Assembly (NCBI GenBank): GCA_023512835.1
Contig: CM042087.1
Location: 51,764,265-51,828,264, forward strand
Reading direction: 5' to 3'
DNA length: 64,000 nt
Source: Taxillus chinensis
Lineage: Eukaryota > Streptophyta > Magnoliopsida > Santalales > Loranthaceae
Shown: positions 45,727 through 56,241 of the stretch, one piece after another
Position numbering within the stretch: position 1 is the stretch's first letter
How the letters are laid out: the number at the start of each line of letters is the position of its first letter
Notes under the pieces: generated by a model
Told to the model about the DNA's origin: nothing
Database searches by the model: none
Seen by the model: the letters and a program-made list of their open reading frames with translations, nothing else
Position numbers and translations under genes: made by a program

Positions 45727-46573
45727 TCATAACTGAAAGTCTAGCTACAGACTTTAAATAAAGCGCTGGTTGGGAGGCAACCCAATGTTTATTGCTATGT
45801 TTTATTTTATGTTATTTTCTTTTATTTATTTTATTCAATAAATTTGTTTGCAAGCTAACCATTGTGCAAGAGACTTTGTTCCTTTCTTAGCTAACCATGT
45901 GCAGGATGAGCAAATTATTGGGTCCTGAACTTGTGGAATTATTTTTAAAGTCAAAGTCAAGGAACAAGGAGCAAGTGAAGCCCAAAAGTGCTTGAAGATG
46001 GGCTCAAACAATTCACGTGCAAGACTTAAAGATGGTCCATAATGCATAAGCAACTCAGTGGAGAAATTTGGGCCAGTTTGGGCCTGAACGTGAGTTTGCA
46101 CGTGAATTGCCCAATTCACGTGCACCTCCTTTTGAGCTGTAACTTTCTGGAATGCTAGATGAAGTCCATGTGATTCACGTTTACTCTTGCACGCGAATTG
46201 CTAGCTGTCATATGGAGGCCCAAAAATGCAAAATACCGATTTTAGCCCTCCTAGAAGCTTCCAACAATTCACGTGCAGAAGGGACTATTGCTTGCCAGCT
46301 CAAGGGGGACCCACCACAAAAGTTTGGGATGATTCTGACCTGCACGCCAATTCACGTGCAGAGGCTATTTTGGTCAGAAGACTCTGAAAAGTTAGGGGCA
46401 CGTGTATCACGCCAATTGGAGCATCTTTCCTTCTGCACGCTATATAAAGGGAGGCCATCTTCAAAGGCTTCCACACCAAAATCAATCCAGATCTGAGTAT
46501 TAGAGAAACTCTGCCCTTTTGCTCTCTTGCTCTTCAGTTTTCTGCTCTTTGCTCTTATTTTCTCATTCCAAAG
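45727..46573 (+). promoter_or_regulatory. Internal LTR-like promoter block before the Athila env-position ORF
   Basis: This non-coding 850 bp is packed with G-box/AATT motifs: a perfect palindrome GCACGTGAATTG/CAATTCACGTGC at 46098-46123, plus CAATTCACGTGC at about 46013 and 46264 and GCACGCCAATTCACGTGC near 46343. A TATA box TATATAAAG is at about 46440-46448, followed by a CT-rich leader and the ATG at 46574, 130 bp downstream. The arrangement copies that of the LTR U3. It therefore looks like a second promoter for the downstream ORF. The phrase GCGCTGGTTGGGAGGCAACCC near 45761 is a conserved Athila post-pol motif. Confidence 0.55.
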
Positions 46574-47902
46574 ATGGTGCGCACAAGGAGGACTGGCCAG
46601 GAGGAGGTGCACTCACCTAGTGCTGATAGCCAACCTGAGGAGGAGATACTCTTGGGGCATGCTCTTGATATGCAAGCTTTGGAGGCTTCAGAGCTGGGCT
46701 GGGCTAGAGAGATGGCTCTTAAAATTCAAAATCTGGGATTACAAAGGTTAGTATCTGCCCAGCCAGCTATTTCCTATTCTGCCCTACAAGAATTCTATGC
46801 ATCTGTCTCTGGGAGTGAGGATGAACTGATAGGGGTTGTGCAAGGGGTTTATGTCAGGATTACCCCTGAAATTATTAGACATTGCTTTAACCTCCCTGAA
46901 CCCAGTGATAGCTTCCCTCAGCTAAGCCTAGGAGAATTTGGTACTGCATGCAACTATGCTAGAAAATTTCAAAGTCGAAGGCAGTTTACCAAGAATGGTT
47001 TTGTTGGAAAATTTAGATGCCTAGCTTACCTAGTAGGGAAATGCTTATTGATTCAGACCAGTGGGCTAGATAGTGTGCTTAAGCCACACCTGGAGTTCAT
47101 GTATAGCATTGATCATATGCTAAATGTGGATTGGGCTACTACCATTTTTAAATGGTGGAAGAAAAACTCATCCAAGCAGATAAATGGCAGACTTTTGTGT
47201 GTGATATTTCAAAGCATGCCTGCTTTGCATTTTTCCTCCATGGAGAGCATTACTTTTCCTTCTCACTGGGTGTTAAGAGTATTGCATGCTGAAGGAGGTT
47301 TGGGGGTCAGTACCAGAGGTCATTGGGCAACCAATGTTCCCCCTCCATCACAGCCCGCTAGGCACAGTGTTCATGTGGAGCGATCCACGGACTTTGCAAG
47401 GGAAACCTCTCCTCATATGGATCAAAGGAAGCAGACTCTATACAGACTCACTGCCATGTACATGCAGTTCAATGTACATAAAGAAGATATTTTCAATTTC
47501 TTTCAAGGCATTAGTGGGCAGGTGGTGAGCGAAGTGGAGGTCATCAATTGGGCAGTCACTAATGGGCACATCACTAGTGCCCAATTTGAGGAATTAATGG
47601 CCCTCATCTCTGGAGACCAACAAGCTACTTCACAACCTAGAACCAGAGCATGGGAGGCTCCAGATATAGCTGCTCATGCATCACCTAGAGCATGGGAGGC
47701 CCCAGAAGCTCCTCCTGCTGCATCTACCGAAGCTTGGAGGCAAGAAACACAGCAGCTCAGGGAGGCAAATGCCAGAACCCAGCACGAGGTGGAAGCCCTG
47801 AGGAAGGACAATAAAGAAGTCAAAGGCCTCCCTAGGCAAAATCTAGAAGGCCTTGAGCAAGAGGAAAGCATCAAAATGTTCTCCTATAGTGGAGATATCT
47901 GA
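46574..47902 (+). CDS. Athila env-position protein, N-terminal part (plant transposon protein-like)
   Basis: An uninterrupted frame of 442 codons begins at the ATG MVRTRRTGQEEV. A conserved-looking domain covers about residues 60-230: GVYVRITPEIIRHCFNLPEP, KFRCLAYLVGKCLL, GLDSVLKPHLEFMYSI and NVDWATTIFKWW, then INGRLLCVIF. Corresponding motifs occur in the Sirevirus ORF at 2901 and 31423. A C-terminal region from about residue 340 has a duplicated AWEAP segment and a coiled-coil-like stretch (QETQQLREANARTQHEVEAL). No signal peptide or transmembrane helix is evident, so the name envelope is not supported. The frame ends at 47902, but the coding sense continues in the overlapping frame below, so the original protein was probably larger. 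Confidence 0.75.
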   Translation: MVRTRRTGQEEVHSPSADSQPEEEILLGHALDMQALEASELGWAREMALKIQNLGLQRLVSAQPAISYSALQEFYASVSGSEDELIGVVQGVYVRITPEIIRHCFNLPEPSDSFPQLSLGEFGTACNYARKFQSRRQFTKNGFVGKFRCLAYLVGKCLLIQTSGLDSVLKPHLEFMYSIDHMLNVDWATTIFKWWKKNSSKQINGRLLCVIFQSMPALHFSSMESITFPSHWVLRVLHAEGGLGVSTRGHWATNVPPPSQPARHSVHVERSTDFARETSPHMDQRKQTLYRLTAMYMQFNVHKEDIFNFFQGISGQVVSEVEVINWAVTNGHITSAQFEELMALISGDQQATSQPRTRAWEAPDIAAHASPRAWEAPEAPPAASTEAWRQETQQLREANARTQHEVEALRKDNKEVKGLPRQNLEGLEQEESIKMFSYSGDI

Positions 47903-48915
47903 TGAAGAACCCTCTCCATCCCCTGAAGATTCTTATCCAGCCCAGGCAGATCCACCTCAACCTAACCTTCGGCTCGGCCATCCTACTATCACCCGAGAGG
48001 AGGCGGCGCCAACAACAGGGTCTTCACCCTTCCAGCCTCAAGAGGAGACAAAACCAGCAGAAGGGTATTCACCCTTCCAGCCTTTTACTGATCATGCATA
48101 TTCTCAGGCTATTGTGCTTGTTATACATCCGGTCTCTTGGGGTACATACATGCCTGCCGAACCTGAAGACCTTCTTGGCCCTCCTATCTATTTAATCATT
48201 GATCCAGCCATATCATCTGCCGAGAGTCAAGCAAGATTTGAAGACTTCATTAATTCTCAGGTGTTAAGGGCTCGATTTGCAAGGGACATGGACCTCTTCA
48301 CCTCGTTTGTCCTTCAAAGGATTTTAGGAGATGAATATCTATATTCAGATGAGGTGGACTTGTTTTGCGGAACTATGCGTTTTGTTGTGGAGGCCGAGCC
48401 TCGGAATTACCCATTATCCCAGGTATACATCCATTATGTTGTGCGAGCTTTACGACCAACCTTTGTCCGAAAGTGTGTGGCGCCAGCGTATCAATGGGCG
48501 GAATGAAGGGCACCGTCCTTGGCATGGTATGCACGAAGTGTTGATCCCCGTGCATATTGAACGTCATTATGTCTTGGTGCGAGTGGATTTGATCGCAGGG
48601 CATGCGGTCTTTGTATGATCCAAGCCAAAATGAAGGGTTCAAAGAGAAGAAAGAGACAGCTTGTTCATGGGCTCATCAAACGAATCAAGGATGCAATGAA
48701 GAAAGAAGGATTGTTGCAGGACAAGCTTCCGCTTATTCACCTCAACGAAATGGAAATCCCTCAGGACCGACCAATTCAGTTGTGGGATCTTTGTTTGCTA
48801 CTACATGATGGCTATTGTGCAAGGGAAGGAAACTTGGGAAGTGCGCGGCGAGACGTTGGTTGACTTTGTGGCTCAGGTGCGACGAATGGTGGCCAATGTC
48901 ATCTGCTATTACTGA
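47853..48915 (+). pseudogene. Ulp1/C48-like protease domain at the end of the Athila env-position ORF
   Basis: From 47853 a frame overlaps the preceding ORF (KASKCSPIVEISDEEPSPSP) and runs to 48506, then shifts at about 48480, 48610 and 48770. The last 430 bp carry C48-type motifs: VLIPVHIERHYVLVRVDL (His near 48563), VFVYDPSQ (Asp), and PIQFSCGIFVCYYM with the candidate catalytic Cys at 48781-48783. The end is at a TGA at 48913-48915. Ulp1-type proteases remove SUMO-like modifiers from proteins. The domain is broken by frameshifts here; its presence in the element is what matters. Assignment is by motif only. Confidence 0.65.
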
Positions 48916-50486
48916 CTTGCCAAACCAGGGGTAAGTATTTTCCTACTCCTTATTTTATGCCATGAGGACATAGCATATTTTAAGTGTGGTGTATGGGAGT
49001 GACTTGAGCCACTTGCTTGTCTTTTATGTTGTGATTGCATGTTTTATTCTAAAAAAAACAAACTGTTCTTAGTTGCATGATTGTTTGAGTTGTTTGCTTT
49101 GCTTGTGGAGACATGGATATTAAGTATGCAATTTTGGCTTAAAATTTAATTTTTTTTATGCCACATTAGTATCATGTTGTGATAAGGGTGTTAAAGTAGT
49201 TAAAATGTGCTCGAATTGGTTTAATCATGTCTTTATCTTTTGAATGATATCACCATGTTTTTGGAGCCGAGTTTTGAATATTAGCCGAGCATGAAATGCT
49301 ATGATAGACCTAAGTAACCCTTAAAGTTGAGTGAAAAAGAAATGAAAAATGTGAACAACTTCTTTTTAGCCCTTGAGTGACATTTATGGTTTTTGGGTAA
49401 TAGTTTGATTTGATACTCTTCTTGCATTCAACATTGGTTATTTAATGGTAGGAGTCAAGTAAGCATGTGATTACTTATTAGTGCTCAGTGTTTGGTGTTT
49501 AGTTAGGATGCAAGACCTCTAAGTCATTGTGACTGTCTTTGCATTCTTTTCTTAATTGTGAGATATTATTGGAAAAGGCTGTGATATAGAATGTGAAAAA
49601 GCCATCACTTAATTGGAAATGGGATGTGAGACATCAATGAATTTCTGTCTCTCCTTATGTAGCAAAATGGCAAGGAGTTTGCATTAGAAAAATCAGTCTT
49701 ATTTATGTGTTATGTGAGTAAAAAAAAAGAGTGAATAATCCATCAAGGGAGAGCATAAAATGCAACCTTGTAAGGTTATTACTAAAAAAACAGAAAAAAA
49801 AAAAAAAGAAAAAGAAAAAAAGAAAGATTCAGAATAAAAGCCACAATGGCTTGATGTTTATGTGGGATTGTTTAGATTTGTAACCATATTGGCTGAATTG
49901 TGTTTTGTTTTGAGAGTTTTGAGCTCAATTCTTTAGCTCATGATTTTGTTTTATTAGTTTAGATTAGAGTGTGAGTTTATTGAGTTTAGTCTAGCGTGTG
50001 AGTTCAAATAAAGTATAATAGAGAGTGTGTTTTCTTTGATGAGCACAATAGGGAACTCTCATGATTGCTTGGCAAGTACTTAATCAATAGCTGATGGCGA
50101 GTGTAGAGATAGAGTTTTCCATCCATTGTTCATTGATAGGTATTGGGCTTGAGAATTATTATATTTGAGTGAGGCTGCTTATCCTTGGTAAGAACTTAAA
50201 GGGAAACTAAGTGCTATTTTATCATGGATTGCTTGCTCATATCTGAAATTTAAGTGGTGATATTGCATGGTTGTTGGACTAGGGATATGGACATGAATGA
50301 ACTAAGCTATGACTCATTTTAATGCTTAAATTCCCATTTCATCATGATAGAGTTGCATCCTTAGGAAACCATGATTCTCCTTGATTGTTATTTTATTTTT
50401 CTTCTGTTTGATTGCGTGTTTATTTTATTTTTGCATGCTTGTATGTTTTTGCTTGAGGACAAGCAATGGTTCAAGTGTGGTGTATT
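48916..50486 (+). other. Athila 3' non-coding region
   Basis: About 1.57 kb of AT-rich sequence without a gene. It has a purine-only run near 49783-49829 (A-rich with G) and ends TTCAAGTGTGGTGTATT just before the 3' LTR, where the PPT should be; the PPT is weak. Confidence 0.6.
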
Positions 50487-52004
50487 TGATAACGTGCATT
50501 TTATGCCGTTATTCTAGTGTTTATTTAGGATGTTTAAGAGCATGATTAGAGTCTTATTGCTTCATATATCATATATATTTGCTCTAACCCCTAGGAAGAT
50601 ACTAGTTGCAAATACATGTGTTTTTAAGCTGTTTTGGCAGGTTTTGGACCTCACTTTTGACATAGTAGATGGCCTCAAACAATTGGCGTACAAGAACAAA
50701 AGTTTCTTAGAATGATGTCCTCTACCTACCACAGAAATTTCAGAGCATTTGGAGCTGCACGTGAATTCACCCATTTCACGTGCAAGCCTATTTTTGCCTC
50801 TCAGGCCTCTACAGGATGCAAGGAAGCTTGGGGAGAAGTTTGAGCTGATTTGGAGGTGCACGTGAATTCACCATATCACGTGCAAATTGGCGTGCAGAGA
50901 TATTTTTGGACCGATCCTATCGTTTTTCCATGCCGATCATTTGTTTCGAAGGCCCATGTCCAAATTGTGGATGGAAGATAAGGATTTTAAAGTTTCGAGT
51001 GTTACTTATCAAAACTACGCCGTTTTGATAAATGGGCTAGGGTACACACCTCAAAGCCCATCCAAACTCTATAAATACAGCCTCCACGCCCTCTGCTATG
51101 CATGCCTAACCCCCCTATACGTTTTTAGAGAGAGAGAGAGAGAGGCTCCACGTCTTGGAGGCTGTCCTTGACCTAGGAGAGCAGCCGTCGCAGCCGTCGC
51201 TGCCGTCGCAGCAGCCGTCGCGGATTTTGGAGCCTGGATTTGAAGCTTTGCTGTGCGCGTGATCAAGAAGAAGATGTTGAGCTTTTCTGCTTTGTGTTTG
51301 CTTGTAATCATGCGTGAGTAGTTCTTATAATCTAGGGGAGCAATGTAGCCCCCTTGTTGCTTTCTTTGTGTTTATGAATATTGGGTTTGGATGATTGAGT
51401 TTTGCATGTTTTATGAATCGTTCTTAATTCTATCTTTGGATGTACACCTTGGTATTCTTAGCCCTAGTCTGGGGCAGATTGAGATTCATAACTTATTTGT
51501 GATTGGTGTGATCATTATCCTTTTGCAAGTATGATTTATTGGCTTTGCATGTTTGTGTGTTTAGATGACCATTCGGCATACAACTCTTAAAAGGACCTCA
51601 ATGACCATTTGTTGTCCTTGGCTTATGTTTAGCATGTTTTCAATCGGACAACCTAATATCATGAACCAGTAGAGATAACATAGGGAGGTGAAATTGTGAT
51701 CCTAGATGCTTTTAATCCTTGAATCTTAATCCTAAAATCGGTTTACTTTCTTTGTTTATTTAGAAAACCAAATAAAAATTAGATCTTTAGTTTAAAAAAA
51801 GAAAACTTTTTGCCAAGACATTTTATAGAACAAGAGTAATTGGGGATTTGATTTGAGAACTAGAGAACTAGGTTAATCCCTGTGGGTTCGACCCCTTGCT
51901 TGTCGCTATTCTTTTAGTGCAAACTTAGGGAATTTATTATCTTGAAGAGAGATTTAATGACATTAGCTAGCTCTTTTAGAGAGGCTAAAAAATCTTGTCT
52001 GTCA
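50487..52004 (+). repeat. 3' LTR of Athila
   Basis: It is 1518 bp, nearly identical to 36786-38301, and is followed by the target duplication AACTA. G-box pairs are at 50757-50783 and 50858-50883. An intact ACGT-type palindrome, ATCAAAAC-6 bp-GTTTTGAT, is at 51008-51029. GCAGCCGTCG-type repeats at 51180-51220 differ in number from the 5' LTR. Confidence 0.92.
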
Positions 52005-52009
52005 AACTA

Positions 52010-52810
52010 CGGATCTCACAAACGTTGGTTGGCCTCGCCCACGATGCCACGGCCTCAATCTTGGCTGGGTCCACCCTAACTCCCTCAGTGACACCACGTG
52101 GCCAAGAAAGTGAACCTCCTGCAGCCAAAACTCACACTTGCTAAACTTAGCAAACAGTGCTAGTCCCTCAAGGTTTGCAACATTGTTGCCAAGTGCTCCA
52201 CATGCTCCTTCTCGGTCTTGGAATACACCAAGATATCGTCGATAAACACCACCACGAACGAATCTAAGTATGGGGCAAAGACTTGGTTCATCAAATGCAT
52301 GAACACCGCTGGCGCATTAGTGAGCCCGAAAGGCATCACGACCCACTCATAATGCCCATACCGCACCGAAAAGCCGTTTTAGGGATGTCCTCCTCCCTAA
52401 CCCCCGAGCTGGTGATACCCCGACCGTAAATCTATCTTGGAAAACCACCGAGCCCCACTCAATTGGTCAAACAGGTCATCTATCCGAGGCAACGGGTACT
52501 TATTCTTCACAGTCACTGAATTCAGCTTCCTGTAGTCGATGCAGAGACGAAGCGTGCCATCAGCCTTCTTAGCAAAGAGCACCGGAGCACCCCAAGGTGA
52601 GGTACTCGGTCTGATATACCCTTGGCCCACCAACTCCTCGATTTGCCTCTGCAGCTCCCTCAGCTCGGCTGGCCCCATACGATACGCTACTTGGGAAATC
52701 GGACCCGTTCCCGGCACCAACTCAATGGTGAACTCCACACTCCTCTGTGGAGGTAAACTCCTCAACCGGTCGGGAAGACATCCTGAAATTGGTCCACAAC
52801 AGTGGGCCAC
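52010..52810 (-). pseudogene. pol: Tekay no. 2 reverse transcriptase, N-terminal and central part
   Basis: The minus-strand frame 52810-52397 reads [55 protein letters not shown] and [14 protein letters not shown] frameshift leads to 52366-52160 with [17 protein letters not shown] and catalytic [10 protein letters not shown]. It continues with decay to the Athila insertion. The missing end lies at 36201-36780. This copy keeps the KLN motif that Tekay no. 1 has lost. Confidence 0.87.
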
Positions 52811-53405
52811 ACCCTCTTTTCCACCTTACCCACCTCAGCCAAAGGTCGGGCTGCCAACCTTGTGGGTAATGGCACCCCACCGGTCCAACACCGGCCCGGC
52901 CCGACTCGCCTCACGGTCCCACTCCCCCTGCAGGGTGCAAGAGGTCCCTGCAGGTGTCACGAACGATACACACCGCCGATAACAATCTGTCTTGGCCTGG
53001 AAGGCCATAAGCCAATCCATACCCAAGATCAGGTCAAACGTCCTCAAAGGCATTACATGCAAGTCAAAACTCGGCTCCACCTCTCCTAGGGTTAACACAC
53101 GGTCCACGACACACACGCCGTACCTCAATCATGCCTCCCACCGGAGACTCCACAACTAGGGGCCTCGCGGCCTCCACACAAGCTAACCCCAAGCCGTCTA
53201 TTACAAGCTCAACAACAAACGAACATAATGCACCCGTATCGAAAAGAACAGAAGCTAATGTACGAGAGATCAAAAGGGTACCTCTAACCACCGATGATCC
53301 TGCTCCACCCTCAGCTGGTGGGGGTGGTAGCTCAGCCTCCTCCTGGTACGTCGCCTCCAGCGCAAACACCCTTCCTTGGCCCGTGCCACCGGTCGGCTCA
53401 CTCAC
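52811..53405 (-). pseudogene. pro: Tekay no. 2 aspartic protease
   Basis: VLFDTGALCSF (DTG triad) is in the frame 53405-53064, and FDLILGMDWLMAFQAK in the frame 53128-52835, where it matches the family form better than in Tekay no. 1. One frameshift near 53070-53125 separates the halves. Confidence 0.83.
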
Positions 53406-54705
53406 CGGACGCTTCCCGCTAAGGTTGCCTCCGGCCTCGGTCCTGTCGCCGCTCCGGCCTCCCCTGGGGTCGGGTCCGACTCGATCCTACCCGACTAGCC
53501 CGCCACCGACGAGCTGGTCTCTCCGCTGGTGTACGGAAACCGGCGTCACTCCTCATGCTGGATGCCATGCCTCCAACTCCCTTGTTCTTACTCCGGCAAA
53601 CCCGGCTCAAATGGCCTTCTCGTCCACGCCTATTGCATCGCCGGTTCTTCTTGGGACACTCCCTCTTGAAGTGGCCTTGCTCTCCACAAGAATGACAACC
53701 GGCGGGGAGTCCTCCTGCTGGACCTTCCTGTCTGCTACCGCCAAAGCTAGACCTCCCTGGGGGGCACCGATGGTTGTCCCCGATCGCGGAAAGAATCGTT
53801 ATCCCTTTCCTCGTCTTGGGCCGCTTAGACCCGGAATCACGCTCCAACCCACCCCGCAACGGGCGACCCTGATGGGTCCGCCTCCCATCATCCAGCTCCC
53901 TCTCGCCTATACGGGCCGTCTCCACGGCCTCGCCATAGGTCCTCAAGCGTAGAATTGCCACCCTCCGCCTAAGGGCTGGCCTAAGGCCCAAAGTGAACTT
54001 GTGGGCCTTCAGGTCCTCCCTTGCCACGGTCTCCAGGAGCAAACCTACTCAAGCTCCCGGAACTCCCGCTCATACTCAGGTACCGTCCCTGGATCCCTGC
54101 TTCAAGCTGCCAAATTCTTCCCTCTTCTGCCATCTCACCGATTCCTGGGAAGAACTCATCATGGAAGAGTTGCAAGAACTCCTCCCAAAGCATGAGTTGC
54201 ACCGCACGGCTCCCCGCGACACTCGTCCACCACTCCAAAGCATCCCCCTCCAGTGCCGAATTGCCGGCCGCACCTTGTCCTCTTCCCGGGGCAGGAGAAA
54301 GGAGAACACATGCTCGATCCGCCTCAACCATCGCTCGCCTACCACGGGATCTCCTTCCCCCTTAAATCGCGAAGGTTGTTCCTTTCGGAACCGTGTCACC
54401 ACGTCATCCTCTCGCACGAGTTGGTACACCACCCAGCGAACTCTCACGCTCACAAGGTAGCTCTCCTCCTGGTGGTGGTGGTGGTGGTGCCACCTGCCGT
54501 GCCTGCCATCTCACGGCGCACCTCCTCCCGAACCTCCCGCCGAAGTCCCTCCCGTAGCTCTCGTACCTCCAGCCCAGATGCCTTCTCGTAGCCATGCCAG
54601 GCAACAACGCATGCCCTCCAACGGACGGTCCCGCACCCGGACCCTCATGGGTAGATGACTCATCACCATCGCCCCGGACGCATGTGTCACTCTCCTCGGC
54701 GGCAT
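53406..54705 (-). pseudogene. gag: Tekay no. 2 gag
   Basis: The ATG at 54705 gives MPPRRVTHASGAM, matching Tekay no. 1. The core is at 54453-54076 (RWLRRIEHVFSFLLP). The C-terminal part, 54042-53419, has two zinc knuckles: CHSCGEQGHFKREC is intact, and CNRRGREGHLSRVC has Arg for the second Cys. Frameshifts are present near 54060-54280 and 54430. Confidence 0.8.
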
Positions 54706-55099
54706 TCTTACTACACGAAGTAAGAAGCACAATGTCAAAACAATTTTATAATCTATCGCGTCACTACCTCTACCCCACCGATCAATTCCACTATCTCATG
54801 ACATTGCACACATACATCGTATCAATCACATTGCACGATTCAAGACACATTGCCAAACAAATCGAGTTGCACATTTCACTTAATCATATGATCTTATCCA
54901 CGATTCAAAGACACATTCACAAGCAAATGCAACTAGTGCCCTAATGCCAATGCATGCAAATCCTACCACAAGACTGGACTACCCTAAGTACACCTTGGAG
55001 GCTCAAAGAGGACCATGTTGATCAGGCATGTCCCTCCAGGCTCCTCCAAAGGACTTAGGATAACCAGGTCCGCCCACTACCCTAGGCCAACTAGACCAT
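54706..55099 (-). other. Untranslated leader of Tekay no. 2
   Basis: About 390 bp between PBS and gag ATG, parallel to 13721-14112. No gene is seen. Confidence 0.6.
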
Positions 55100-55111
55100 G
55101 CTCTGATACCA
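55100..55111 (-). other. Primer-binding site of Tekay no. 2
   Basis: On the minus strand this is TGGTATCAGAGC, the initiator Met tRNA complement, three bases inside the LTR. Confidence 0.9.
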
Positions 55112-55114
55112 TAT

Positions 55115-56190
55115 TGTCACGCCCCGGATTTCCAACCCGAGAAAACCGGTACGTGACTCCCCTTGTACCCACACGGAGGACAAAGGGGTTAGGGTACAAA
55201 CCCCGAACATAACATTTTAAACATCCACAACACATTCAAGACAGTAAAGATCATAAAAGCAATCCACAATCCAAACCAGTCTTTATTACAACAAAATCCT
55301 CTTTTCAATCCATCCCCACTGGGTTACATCAATTCTCATAAAAATAACATAAATGGTAAACAGTAAAGTAAATAAGGTCTTCCACCTTGGGGTCCCTCCT
55401 AACGCCTGTATGTTCCTGAAAGAAAACACAACATAGAGGGAGGGGTGAGCTACCACAGCTCAGTAGGGATCATGTCTCCCCAACCCATCCCATGCTCCTA
55501 GCATCTACATGAGTGTGTATAGGTGCAGTGTAGTGACAATAGAATGTAAACAAGTTGTATTCCACATTCAAATGGCACCCACCTATCCACAACCATACAG
55601 GCTTAGCCATATAGGCTAACATATCCTGACCACTAGGCTTAACCACACGGGCTAACATATCCACGACCTCTCAGGCTTAGCCACACGGGCTAACATATCC
55701 ACGGCCATATAGGCTTAGCCATACAAAGCAACAGTTCCAATCCCGGGCTTCCACACCCACTGGGTTCCACAAGCACAAGATACAAGGTCACACAGGCATT
55801 AAACCAAACACGTAGCATACACACTTTCACAGGCATAATACCGGACACTTAGTTCGCACGACCCATCAGGCATAAAATCAAACACATACTAGGCATATAC
55901 ACACAGGACATATCCACACAGGCATTTTATCAAACACTTAATATGCACACCATCCAACACCAGAATACATCAAAAGCGCCATTGAAGGCCAACATCCATA
56001 TAGGAGATCACACCTATATGGATTACATATATATATATACAGGTTAAACTCCATAATCTGCCCTAGAACCCTAGGGCAAAGGAGGATTTAGGAAGAACGA
56101 ACCCCTACCTTGTATGTTCTCCTGCTCCCACTACCACGCAAGACTCCGACCACCACGCAAGACGCTCCGGAGCACCACCGAAGCTCTCCT

Positions 56191-56241
<51 letters not shown>

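Larger units (their letters stand above)
36786..52004 (+). mobile_element. Athila-lineage Ty3/gypsy retrotransposon
   Basis: The element has 1516 and 1518 bp LTRs (TGATAACGTGC to TCTGTCA), PBS TGGCGCCGTTGCCGGGGA, and a perfect 5 bp target duplication AACTA (36781-36785 and 52005-52009). Domain order is gag, protease, RT, RNase H, integrase, then a long 3' region with an env-position ORF that runs into a Ulp1/C48-like domain. The PBS and the env-position ORF are Athila hallmarks. It inserted into the RT of Tekay no. 2, and its integrase later received a Tekay-type LTR (42903-44689). LTRs are almost identical by eye, indicating recent insertion. Confidence 0.92.

Noticed and set aside
46574..47902. 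Retroviral-type envelope protein in Athila
   Set aside because: No signal peptide, transmembrane helix or furin-like site is seen; the domain resembles plant transposon-associated proteins instead, so I use env-position only.
52811..54705. Plus-strand frames such as 53131-53952 as separate genes
   Set aside because: They are antisense to the Tekay protease and gag on the minus strand, which carry the recognised motifs.
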